In this document: piece after piece, positions 54,701-62,999 of the stretch
Layout: every line of letters begins with the position of its first letter
Position numbering within the stretch: the stretch's first letter is position 1
From: Epiperipatus broadwayi
Taxonomy: Eukaryota; Onychophora; Udeonychophora; Euonychophora; Peripatidae
Reading direction: 5' to 3'
NCBI GenBank assembly: GCA_028023455.1
Contig: JAQFVV010000276.1
Location: 1 to 64,000 of the forward strand
DNA: 64,000 nt
Program-made: the position numbers and the translations under genes
Notes under the pieces: generated by a model
Told to the model about the DNA's origin: nothing
Database searches by the model: none
Seen by the model: the letters and a program-made list of their open reading frames with translations, nothing else

Positions 54701-55771
54701 CCTGAAGATTATTTCTAACCATACTTGGTATGCTTCAGTCTTGGTTCTTTTTCCATCAGCCAGTTTCATCTGGATGGGACGGGATGGTAACCTGGGTATA
54801 CATCCGCTCCGTTCTTCCATTCGTAGCAACCATCCCTTTGAAATGCAGGAAATCTGACTGCCAGTGTCAATGAGGGCAGGAAGTTCAATGGATCCCACTC
54901 CGATGTTTATTATTGGACACGGACCAATAGGAACTCCACAGGTGGGGTCCTCTTCTCGGATAACCATTGACATGGGGTTCATATCCCCTAAGAGGCTTCC
55001 TTTTGTTGGAGGATGAGAGTAGTGGGGTTGTGCTAACACAGTTCTTTTGGGTCTCGTATTCCCTCCCATCATATTTTGTTCTGATTGACGGTGGGGATTC
55101 CATGGGCCATAGTTGATCGTCGTCAAAAATTCCACCATGACTTCCACATCTTTGATCCTGCTGCTGACCATAAGCCGTTGGATAGGTAATGGCATATTCA
55201 GTTGGATTGTATGGATGATGTAGGAATCTGAAAACTTGAACGCGGTGAGTGATCTAAATCGGTTTACCAGGCGAATGAAAAATTGCACGCAAGTCTCTTT
55301 GATTGCTTCATATTTCTCCTGGCAAATCGTATTTAGAATCACGCTCTGCCGATCCTCACTCCAATAATACTTCAATAATGTGTTACAGTAATTGGCAAAG
55401 TCGCTCGGTTTTTTAGTCAACATGCCCCACCAATCTCGTGCATAGCCATATAAGTAATGGCTAGCGATCACAGTCTGTTCGCGACAGTTCATCTTACACA
55501 GAGAAAAAAAATCCCGCAAGCTATCCAAGTGTGGGTGAGGATTTTCTCCTACTTCTCCTCGAAATATCTGAATGGTGATTATTTTATCAATCTGGGTTTG
55601 AATCCTAAGGTCTGAAATTAATGTACTGCAGGCTGCATCTCTTGTACTATTGTTGACTTGAGAAATTGGTTGATTGCTGTCAAAGGTCTGACAGCTCTGA
55701 TTTGTAGTTCTGTCCTCTTTCCAGTTTTCTAGGTAGCATTCTTCAATATTAAGTTCGAGAGCCCTTTGGTT
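51785..55771 (-). CDS. Gag-Pol polyprotein of Element 2 (most of Gag, protease, RT, RNase H, integrase)
   Basis: One open frame of ~1328 codons on the minus strand, continuous from the A8 run at 55770-55777 to the stop at 51785. It has no ATG near its upstream end, so it is probably reached from the ATG at 56010 by frameshift. Residues below count from the TTG at 55528. Gag: ASHYLYGYARDWWGML (22-37). Protease: LIDTGSQIS (Asp 221). RT: FSTLDLTASYWQM (motif A intact) and CYINDVVIAS, where the first Asp of the usual Y-x-D-D is Asn 551 (codon 53876-53878). RNase H: TDSSKKGLG (~694), EQETLAIVWA and ITDHRCLEF. Integrase: a His-His-Cys-Cys finger (HSLVGHYG...CNTCAKSK, ~919-960), AVDHYGP, SDHGSAFTS (Asp 1042), then NPQSNPCERVMREI. 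The tail reads YKKFFPLYQGPYVIKRV. No Gag zinc knuckle or chromodomain is seen. The Asn probably abolishes polymerase activity. Confidence 0.93.
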   Translation of the reverse strand, partial: NQRALELNIEECYLENWKEDRTTNQSCQTFDSNQPISQVNNSTRDAACSTLISDLRIQTQIDKIITIQIFRGEVGENPHPHLDSLRDFFSLCKMNCREQTVIASHYLYGYARDWWGMLTKKPSDFANYCNTLLKYYWSEDRQSVILNTICQEKYEAIKETCVQFFIRLVNRFRSLTAFKFSDSYIIHTIQLNMPLPIQRLMVSSRIKDVEVMVEFLTTINYGPWNPHRQSEQNMMGGNTRPKRTVLAQPHYSHPPTKGSLLGDMNPMSMVIREEDPTCGVPIGPCPIINIGVGSIELPALIDTGSQISCISKGWLLRMEERSGCIPRLPSRPIQMKLADGKRTKTEAYQVWLEIIFRKITIGHTFLVIKGLVHDVIIGSDFLTQNKCILDYATNSIMVQQEKIDFNEADVLPGIQVQCMEASIDESTIKDKVKESSLETIENQSQLHQLLMASRQIFSPIPGEIKGYVHRIRVKEETHFQARTYPIPFQYQDEVSAQIQQMITWGVIEKGSSPYNNPLVVVKKKNGSIRLCLDARMLNNITIPERDIPPPVQEVFLKLSTKNIFSTLDLTASYWQMILHPQDRKYMAFRHNGQTHLFKRVPFGLINSGTGLMRCLDQVLSEDLKKKLVCYINDVVIASRNPQEHLEHLKQFFSECAQKNITVNLEKSHFALKEIAFLGHIVNGQGIRTHPDKVEAIQNFPRPINRKQIRSFLGLCNYYHKFYPGFAKDTSTLLELLKQHRRWEWNEQHEQDFKKIKDNFLQTVMLCYPDFTRPFYLQTDSSKKGLGVVLFQVNQAGQHQVLYFSSRTLRGAEKNYTVTEQETLAIVWACSKFKQILLGSEVIIITDHRCLEFLNKSYLNNDRLIRWSLSLQKFHYRIIYCPGPENIVADVLSHHPVEVKPCNPMISDQPLIIMTNVLDQEIEKKLKNLQYWQEKQPQYRDLMQEVQRQGNPAQGCTTGRGKRRYRLQNGLLLQQTENRLWKILIPPDLRSPLITYMHSLVGHYGPRKTEEALRRQFHWPQMYSDILHTLRKCNTCAKSKPPNKIFSGTPASIIPLGPNKVLAVDHYGPLPSYRRCRYLFVTYDIFSKYAWAYPVIRADSKSAIRALQCKQFVTIGKPEAILSDHGSAFTSREWQTWIKSQGLRHVMTSIRNPQSNPCERVMREINRLFRTYIHDNHRGWVNRTEEIFQYINGTINEATGLTPMRLHFGKPEQPLIKIPLPKDDQEVDREEDRRAVHHRLKARAEKKQLKETRSYQFQVGDHVWVRTPKPSSRDQCKYKKFFPLYQGPYVIKRVSGPNAYLLEDNGTIRGTYNARSLKPLVYHPPDPGL
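53876..53878 (-). other. Altered RT catalytic codon (Asn in the Y-x-D-D box)
   Basis: The coding strand reads ATC AAT GAT, where the family needs an Asp codon in the second position. Because the preceding base is C, the change fits a single CG-to-CA transition, as expected from methyl-CpG decay. Confidence 0.85.
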
Positions 55772-56010
55772 TTTTTTACTTTGACAATTTCATCGAGAAG
55801 CAGCCTGTTAAATGTTTTATACTCTTCCTCTTTTCTTCGGGCTTCCTCTTCATGCTCTCTTGCCCTCTCTTCGCTTCTCCTATACAATTCCTCTAGATAT
55901 TTCCGATGGAAATCACCCTGGCTCTTTTGCTGGACAGGTCTCATACTTATTGGAGGAGATTCAAGAAATCCAGATGGGTCCAGTTTTTGTTCATCGTGGT
56001 TGTTCTCCAT
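55729..56010 (-). CDS. N-terminal Gag open frame of Element 2 (93 codons, coiled-coil)
   Basis: ATG at 56010. The product starts MENNHDEQKLDPSGFLESPP and contains a highly charged EELYRRSEERAREHEEEARR and KEEEYKTFNRLLLDEIVKVK helix, probably a coiled coil. It ends at a TAG (55729-55731). At the codons GTA AAA AAA ACC (55779-55768) the next frame is open and continues into the rest of Gag-Pol (LELNIEECYLENWKEDRTTN onward). The two frames are offset by -1, so the product is most simply the N-terminus of Gag. It joins either by programmed -1 frameshifting on A_AAA_AAA or because one A has been lost from an A9 run. The ATG is the first in the frame. Confidence 0.7.
   Translation of the reverse strand: MENNHDEQKLDPSGFLESPPISMRPVQQKSQGDFHRKYLEELYRRSEERAREHEEEARRKEEEYKTFNRLLLDEIVKVKKTKGLSNLILKNAT
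55770..55777 (-). promoter_or_regulatory. A8 slippery run joining the two Gag frames
   Basis: On the minus strand GT[A AAA AAA]ACC fits the X_XXY_YYZ heptamer in the correct phase for -1 frameshifting. No clear downstream stem-loop is evident by eye, so a simple one-base deletion is the alternative. Confidence 0.45.
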
Positions 56011-57338
56011 ATTATCAATGGCCTTGGATGATTATCGTGATCGATGATGATGATTACTTTTTATTTTATTGCTAACTATTTAATATATCCTAAAAAAAAA
56101 TTTTTTTTTAACTAATAGGTGTACTTTTAAACAATGTATAGCACTGATAAGAAAATTTTTAAAATGGTTTTACGTTGAGCTTACTAAAACTAATACGGTT
56201 AAAAAATACTATTACTATTTTTCCTTGTTTGACTCTCTGCGATTACTATGTTTAATTACAATTTTATTAATGGCTAATAGGCTATCTCCCTCTCAGTTCT
56301 GTTGGCCTAATTGCTGCTTTTACATTTATCACTAAAACCCCAACTACTGCCCTCTTACTACTGCCAAAATTTCTCGCTTAAATCTGCTGCCAACATATAT
56401 ATTTTTAACTGCCCGTATATATAAAAATCTATTAAATTCTACCTGTCAAAATATTTCGCTAACATATATATTTTTAAACTCAAGCAACTTTATTTATATA
56501 TATAAACATTCGCTAGATCCGGGTATAATTATTTCGTTCCTTCTTATTTAAGGTTAGCATACATATATATTTTTATTTACATAATCATTGATCCGATTCA
56601 CATCTCATTATTTGGTCTAAGAAAAATTTACACACGTTGGAAAAAAAACAAATTACATACAAAAGAATTGAGCCTGGTGACAAAATTTATTTTAGAAGTA
56701 ACTCCGTTTAGTGAAATTACCCTTGGGCGCCATGTCACCAGTTAAAAATATCCATAGACTGTTAGCTTCCCAAAATTAATTTTAATAACTATTCCATTTA
56801 ACTATGGGCACTCGTTAAAACATTCTCATTTTTTTTTATTGATTACAACATTTGATTTATAATTATTTCTGAATTCCATACGATAGCCTATTACATATCT
56901 AGGTCATTACCGTACAAAATTATTATTATGCTATCTTGCGCATTGAGCCGATAAAACTTTATTTTGATAGAAAATACAATATTTGAAATATTCATAATTG
57001 TCACAATATTCACTTGGGACAATATTTAAGTAATTTACGCTATGCGTACATAGCGTGATTTAAGTGAAACAATAAATACAGATAATACAGATGGCTCGTA
57101 TCGCACTATAGCATGTTTGGACAAGTTCTGATTATATAGGATAAGTAATTGAATGCCCGAGTCAAACAAAATATATGAAATATACACGCAAATAGATAAT
57201 ATAGAGTTTGAAAAATATTATATATCAAAAAATATAAAGGATTTGAGTGATTACATACGAAACAAAATGCTAAAATTAAGCTACAGGGATGTGGGTGTTT
57301 AAATAATTAAGATCTACAGGGATGTGGGTGTTTAAATA
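56011..57338 (-). other. Leader region of Element 2
   Basis: About 1.3 kb of AT-rich non-coding sequence between the primer-site-like segment and gag. It contains the inverted pair 56674-56682 / 56733-56741 and the tRNA-Lys-like decamer at 56723-56732, described separately. Confidence 0.6.
56674..56741 (-). repeat. 9-bp inverted pair bracketing a tRNA-Lys 3'-end complement
   Basis: CTGGTGACA (56674-56682) and TGTCACCAG (56733-56741) are exact complements. On the minus strand the decamer TGGCGCCCAA (56732-56723) follows ...TGACA directly, the usual look of an LTR end followed by a tRNA-Lys primer site. It lies ~650 bp inside the element, so it may be a relic of another LTR junction. Confidence 0.55.
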
Positions 57339-57365
57339 TTCGAGGCTCCACGTTTGGGCAAGCCA
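57339..57365 (-). promoter_or_regulatory. tRNA-Lys-like primer binding site of Element 2
   Basis: The minus strand reads TGGCTTGCCCAAACGTGGAG followed by CCTCGAA. This resembles the complement of the 3' end and T-arm of animal tRNA-Lys (CTT) with three inserted bases. It begins 25 bp from the LTR end (57391), mirroring Element 1. Confidence 0.5.
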
Positions 57366-59102
57366 TGGACCCGGAAAAAAAAATTTACTATGTAACAGTC
57401 AGAATCGTCTATCTCGCTAACACACTGCAGAATTCAAACCCCAGACACGAAACTGAACATTCTAGGAGGGGTTGCCTTCTAGATATACTAAGTTCGAATC
57501 TAAAGTCCAAATTTCACAGCGCCATCTACGTGATAACGCATCTGGTGCCACTACTAGTATAACCTTTGACCGGTGCCTGGTGGTCAGGGAGAAACAAAAG
57601 ACTCTATACTAAAAGAAGTTTGGGTGGCTAATTAACGTCTATGGATTTACAAAAGAAATGCAGAAAATATATATATATAGACCGAGACAGTGATAGGAAT
57701 CAAATAAAATAAGAGATCAAATTTAGTTTTAAATAATTTCACACAATTTATTTATATAAATATATATATAACGCCACTGTCTGCTTATATGAGACAGGGA
57801 CGCGTATTAAATAATTGTTGGCATTATATTTCAATAAATGACAAAAGGTTTTAAAACAAAGTGATATATTCTATTCCTCGGGCTAATAGCATTACGATAA
57901 TGTGCTTGACGAGATAGGAACATGTGCGAGGTGCTTTGAGTAATTATACAAGTTTAAGAAAATATTTGAAATTAAATGTTCTAAAATATTTATTGATTTC
58001 GAGAATAGTACGGACTAAAGCTTACTAAGCAACAAAGTGGGAATGTGATCAAAGCATTTATTTGAGAATAATAATAATAGAGTTGCATTGGGAGGTCAGT
58101 ATTGCTGATAATGAATTTATTAAAGTTGGAGGGTGTGACACGTTTAAGTCACGGATGCTTTGTAAAATAAATATAAAATAAAACAATATTGAAGATCCGG
58201 AATAATTACGGAGGGCATCTCGCCGCTAACCCGTAGGAAAGTATTTTGATGAACAGCCGAAACTTAGCGACTGTGTGACGATTGCGTTTAATTCCCAGGG
58301 GTGTCATTTGGGACACCCTCTGCCTGGAAACCGCAAGCGTGGAGAGAACGGCCTTAGCCGTGTAAAGAATCCTTGGAAAAATAAAACAAAGCGGTCTCAA
58401 CAACCAATTCATTTACCAGCAATACGAGACTAGTGTATATAAAAACATACTGAATGGGTTTTACTTGGATTAAGAGAAATGCCCAATCAAATTCCCCGAA
58501 ATTCATTTAAAAGGGTCCGCACATTCTCGACGTCAATGATGAACTTTATAATTAAAGTAGAACACGGTAATTAAAATAGGAAAATGCATGCTTGCGGGTT
58601 TGAAAAGTAAGTATAGATTTATATACGCAATCATGCATTAAGGGACACATTTAATCATTGACTTCGCACATACTCTTATATTAGATTAAAATCAATAACA
58701 TGTAGATTTTAAACTATGTGATTATATTATATTAAAGAAAAGAATCGCCCTCGAACGAGTGATTTGCAAGATAATAAAATTGGAAAATTATAAATTTAAA
58801 ATATGCCTTAATAGCGGCGTCTTACTTTCAATAAAGGGAATAGTTCACTCGGTCAAAGACGATTCTGACACATTATCATAATAAAATAAAAGAAAGCTTT
58901 ATAAATAGAAAATATTAACCCAAGGATAGAGCAAAATGTTGAGTATATTTAAACACATTAAAGAAATACATAATGAAGTTATGTGAAATATAAGGAAAAC
59001 AATTTTAAATAGCTATAGCATGTTAGTTAGGAATCACAAGAGCTCTTGGGTTAATTTAGGTTACCTCTGGAGACGCATTTGCAGGTAGATGTTCGGCAGG
59101 TT

Positions 59103-59228
59103 TTATAATTCAGCAGCAAAATCTGGAATGTTCATATTTTTGGCAGCGGCAGCAGCAGTTCCGGGGTCCGTGTGATAACTTCCGATGGTATGGAGCAGCG
59201 GCTGGCTATTCCGAGGGGACATAGCCAT
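59103..59228 (-). CDS. Short LTR open frame, 41 codons (5' LTR copy)
   Basis: The ATG at 59228 lies in a good context (TTAAGATGGC), ~120 bp after the LTR TATA box. The product starts MAMSPRNSQPLLHTIGSYHT, has a five-alanine run and ends NMNIPDFAAEL. It is the only clearly GC-enriched part of this LTR and lies early in the predicted transcript. It could be a leader peptide, an upstream ORF, part of a spliced first exon, or chance. No domain is recognised. The frame is open further upstream without an ATG. Confidence 0.3.
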   Translation of the reverse strand: MAMSPRNSQPLLHTIGSYHTDPGTAAAAAKNMNIPDFAAEL

Positions 59229-59349
59229 CTTAACGCCTCTACTCGGACATGTCAAGGTTAGCAAATTATTAGAATAGAACACAGAATGATTTCTCTTAGA
59301 CACATTAGAATAAAAACAACTAACTAACTGGAGAACAAAAGAAAAACCT

Positions 59350-59359
59350 CCTTTTTATA
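59350..59359 (-). promoter_or_regulatory. TATA box in the Element 2 5' LTR
   Basis: TATAAAAAGG on the minus strand, followed after ~25 bp by TTCTCCAGTTAG, a possible initiation region. It is conserved in both LTRs. Confidence 0.6.
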
Positions 59360-60105
59360 GTAGAATTTAACAATAGAACTGCCCTGGAGCATTACAAAAA
59401 TATCGGACTTATCAGCTGTAATTAAATCATCGGAATGTCTAAAGGAATTCAACATTAATTAATTTCTTTTGTTAATTTCCCTGTCGACATTCGAATTACA
59501 AACTAGATTTAGTTAAAAATTACTTTTATTAATTAAAGAAAACCTTAAGTGGACATCTGCTGTTTTTAGATAAACTTATACAACATTTACTAATTAAACT
59601 ATTGTCCCTCATTTATTTTAACAGAAATATTTGGAATAACTTTTATTAAATTAAAGAAAATGATTTTACTTTTTAAATTGCAATATTTGAATCTATTTAC
59701 TAAACGAATATTTACTAAATGAATTTTATTTTAAATCAAAATATATTACGACAGTAATATATTTGTAAATAGATTCAAACAAAATAACTTTAACAATTTA
59801 TAATTTTGATATGTTTTAAAATGGATATCATAGTGTGTGCGCAATTACGACTTATATAACTTACTTTTTAATAAATGTAAATTATGTGAACAAATACATA
59901 ATTCATAATATTTTATTTTATTTGGGAATAAGTTATATATATAATATGAGCATTGTGCTCGTGGTTTAAAATTAGGCGGGATTTTCGGTATATAAGTGTA
60001 TTGCAGACACACTACGATAGATTGGGGTTCAAACTAAGGTATGAGGGTAGGAAGTAGGTGAGAAAAGGTGAAACGAAGATCTGCAAAGCAGACCTTACTG
60101 TTTCA

Positions 60106-60470
60106 ATATAATTGAAACTGCTATTAACTGTTGACAAAAGGATAAGAATTAATGAGTAAAGGATTTTGAAACCATTCAAATAATATTATACTAACACAGG
60201 ATAACTTTGCATCTTTCCAACAAGATGTATCAATTCCATTAATAAACAATCCCACTTCCTTACATTAAATACCTCATTAACCACAATAATACTAATAAAT
60301 ACTTATAAAGTGGTCCGTAAACTGCATAAGCAACCCATATTTAAGCTTTAAACAATCTCCAGCAAAAAAAAATTAAAATTCTAAGGCTATTTCATTTTTT
60401 TTAATATAATATAACTATTTAGTTAAGATACAAAGTATCTCAAACCCTTGTGCCCATTCAGATGGTCACA
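60106..60470. repeat. Partial copy of the right end of the 60493-62806 unit
   Basis: Aligns with about 62412-62806. Shared runs include AATAATATTATACTAACA, AGGATAACTTTGCAT, CACTTCCTTACATTAAATAC and CTCAGATGGTTACA / TTCAGATGGTCACA. It begins exactly at the right junction of Element 2 and ends at the (AT)n tract 60471-60492. Confidence 0.85.
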
Positions 60471-60968
60471 ATATATATATATATATATATATTGTAACGA
60501 GCACAGACGTTCGTTACATTGTTTTTTTATATATAATTATTAAACAAGTTAAAATAAAAAGTTCGCATTTAAAAACTTTCTTTAAAAATTAAAAATTGAA
60601 ATTAAAATATCGTCTTAAACTCTTATATATTAAGTCGCACAGATAATAAAAATTATTAAAATAAAATTTTTATTAAAGAAAAAGGTATTTTTAAAACTAA
60701 ATTTTAAAAAGATTTGGAGATAAAATTATATCTCTAAATCTGTCTTTAAATATATTTTTGATTTGGAAAACAGGGTAATTAATTAGAAATGGAAATGATT
60801 GTTAATTAGTTAAATGTAAACCAGCCTTGAGCATTTAAATGTAATAACCTCTAGTCAGATAGGAAAACAATAGAAACTGTTAGCAAATAAGAAGAAATCC
60901 CTATGGAATCGGACCACAGCGAAAGGACCATCGCATCGGTGACGTAATGTTAAGTCAATCCTTCGAAT

Positions 60969-60979
60969 ACTTATAAAAG
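60969..60979 (+). promoter_or_regulatory. TATA box of the candidate solo LTR
   Basis: CTTATAAAAGG in plus orientation, ~90 bp before the GC-enriched patch with the hairpin. Confidence 0.45.
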
Positions 60980-61064
60980 GAAAATTTGGAAATTATTAAT
61001 TAGTGACTAGTGACTGGAAATTGATTGATTATTGACGATGTAACAGCTAGGTGTTAGCGCTGGG

Positions 61065-61095
61065 GGGATTGAAAAAGACGCACAGCTTCAATCCC
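61065..61095 (+). other. Perfect 9-bp stem hairpin in the LTR transcript region
   Basis: GGGATTGAA and TTCAATCCC pair exactly around a ~13-base loop, ~90 bp downstream of the TATA box. It is therefore in the likely R/U5 RNA. Confidence 0.6.
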
Positions 61096-62806
61096 TTCAG
61101 TTCTGCTAAGAAAGAGAAAAAAATGGGCCATCGTTATACAATGAGGACCAACTACACGAAAAACAAAATCTCCAAAGGATAAATAAATAAATCAACCGGA
61201 TAATAATCTTCGGACGACGTGGGAATTCACGTTTAAACGGCCAGGAATATAATAGGATGAACTATTTCAATAACCGTAAGAACTTTAAAATTTATGAACA
61301 GTAAATTAAAAACTTTTCATATTTAAAATGATTTTAATATTATTCTATCTGACCAACAATATTTATTAATTGGTTATAATTTTATTTAATGTATTTAATT
61401 TGTAAAATTATTTCCATTTATTCATTTCTTTATTTTTTGTTCTTTAAGGTTTATTATGATTGTTGTTTCCGTTAAATTAATTATAAAAATGTTAAACTTA
61501 AGTCGGGCGTGAATGGCTGTATCGATTTGTAAAGATATATTAAGGGAGGGTAATCTTGGGTTGTTCATTTCGTAGTTGAATTGGTTCAATGGATTGGATA
61601 TATTTATGTAATTAGTAGGTGTAGCCATGAGATCCGCCACGGGCAGGATTATAGATATACGCCACACACCCTCTGTTTGCCTATGGATGGGTTTGTAAGT
61701 CGGTAGAATACCGCAGCCCATTCCTATGGAGTTTTTAGTTTATTGATTTACTTGCCCACAGATGTCACATCCCTGTGGGTGGAGAGTCAATGTCGTTTCT
61801 ATTTCTACATATTGTTCAGATGTACATTCCTGACAATATTGTTGTGTTGTCGATTATCATGCTACATTGAATACATGAATGTATCAGATGGATTGGCGCC
61901 GGTTGATTGCGAAATGTGTTGCCTAGGGTTAAATAGGGATAGAATATTTTATTTTCGAATGCAAATCTATATAGTATATTCAGGCTCGATCCTATAAAAG
62001 CATTAAATTTAAGTTGTTTATAGACGCTTGCATGGATTGTTTATCGGTTAACTATGTTTTGCGTTTTCATATTTGATCAAAATATATAGACATTCGATAA
62101 ATAATGATACCTTACGGTGAGTATCTAAAAATGTATTTATTCGGATGTCTTTTAAGTTATTGGTGACGATGCAAGTATCTTACGATGAATACTAGAGGGT
62201 TTCTTATAATTCCCTATGCAATTGTCAGTAATCAATAATTTTGTATTTTGATCGTTTATGTTTACTTTGAAATGTTTTTGACCGTTGAAATCTATGTAAC
62301 CGATCTATAGCAACATATTAAACATTGGGTTAAAACTAAGCGTATCAGTGTAGGAACTTGATTAGAAAATGTGAAACTTATAGATCTAATAGTAACTCAC
62401 TGTAAATTCAAGTAAAATTAAAACTACTATTAATGTTGAAATGGATAAAATGTAAATCACTAAAGTAATTTTAAACCTTAAATAATATTATACTAACATA
62501 GGATAACTTTGCATTTGTCCAACAAGATGATCAATTACATTAATAAGCAATGCTCACTTCCTTACATTAAATACCTCATTAACATGATATATATACTAAT
62601 AAATTATCTTATTAAAGTCGTCTGCTAAACTCCACTAAGCAACGACATGTGTTAACGACTTTAAACAATTTCAAGAAAAAAAACTTTAAATTTTTATTGA
62701 CTCACGTTTCATGCTTACTTTAATATAATATACTATTCTAGGTTCAAGATACCTAGATGGCGCCTCATAGCCAGTTTACGTTAAGTCCCTTTCTCAGATG
62801 GTTACA

Positions 62807-62999
62807 ATATATATATATAAACATATTTTGTGGGCTAATCCCTGTTAAAATATTTTAACTATTAACATACCGATGTATCGACTTGATTACACAAGTCATG
62901 TACTGGGTGATAAAAGGTAGAAAGATGGTTATAGAGGTGCTACAATCACCGATTTAAAAAAACCATTAAAATTCCACAAATAGAAAAATGTTAAATTAA
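62807..62999. other. Short AT tract and spacer
   Basis: The (AT)n tract at 62807-62818 is followed by unassigned sequence leading to the Penelope-type fragment. Confidence 0.5.

Larger units (their letters stand above)
48723..60105 (-). mobile_element. Element 2: Ty3/gypsy-type LTR retrotransposon, young and nearly intact
   Basis: An ~11.4-kb element on the minus strand. The 5' LTR is 57391-60105, followed by a primer-site-like segment (57339-57365), a leader, gag (from 56010), gag-pol ending at 51785, a ~345-bp 3' region and the 3' LTR 48723-51439. The plus-strand LTR ends are TGTAACAG and CTGTTTCA. By eye the LTRs differ by about a dozen substitutions or 1-2 base indels in 2.7 kb, so insertion is recent. 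ATAT at 48719-48722 and 60106-60109 fits a 4-bp target duplication. There is no env frame. Gag-Pol has no internal stop downstream of the frame junction, but the RT active site is altered (YIND). Confidence 0.95.
57391..60105 (-). repeat. Element 2 5' LTR (2715 bp)
   Basis: Near-identical to 48723-51439. On the minus strand it runs TGAAACAG...CTGTTACA. The TATA box at 59350-59359 puts transcription start near 59325, giving U3 of ~0.8 kb and R-U5 of ~1.9 kb. A splice-donor-like AGAGGTAACC lies on the minus strand near 59062. Confidence 0.95.
60493..62806 (+). mobile_element. Candidate solo LTR (TG...CA unit between (AT)n tracts)
   Basis: Starts TGTAACGAGC at 60493 after (AT)n and ends CAGATGGTTACA at 62806 before (AT)n. 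TGTAAC and GTTACA are exact inverted ends. A TATA box (TTATAAAAGG at about 60970) and a GC-enriched patch at 61020-61260 match the layout of the LTRs in this window. It contains no gag or pol. The right ~400 bp is repeated at 60106-60470. Length (~2.3 kb) and ends suggest a solo LTR of a related but distinct gypsy family, formed by LTR-LTR recombination. Open frames inside (61422-61721 on - and 61743-61997 on +) match nothing known. Confidence 0.6.

Noticed and set aside
56733-60105. Extending the Element 2 5' LTR to the TGACA/TGGCGCCCAA junction at 56733
   Set aside because: The sequence 56733-57390 has no counterpart beside the 3' LTR, and TG...CA ends plus ATAT flanks fit the shorter boundaries.
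61422-61997. Two frames of 84 and 99 codons in the candidate solo LTR
   Set aside because: No recognisable domain or conserved counterpart; composition is that of random AT-rich sequence.
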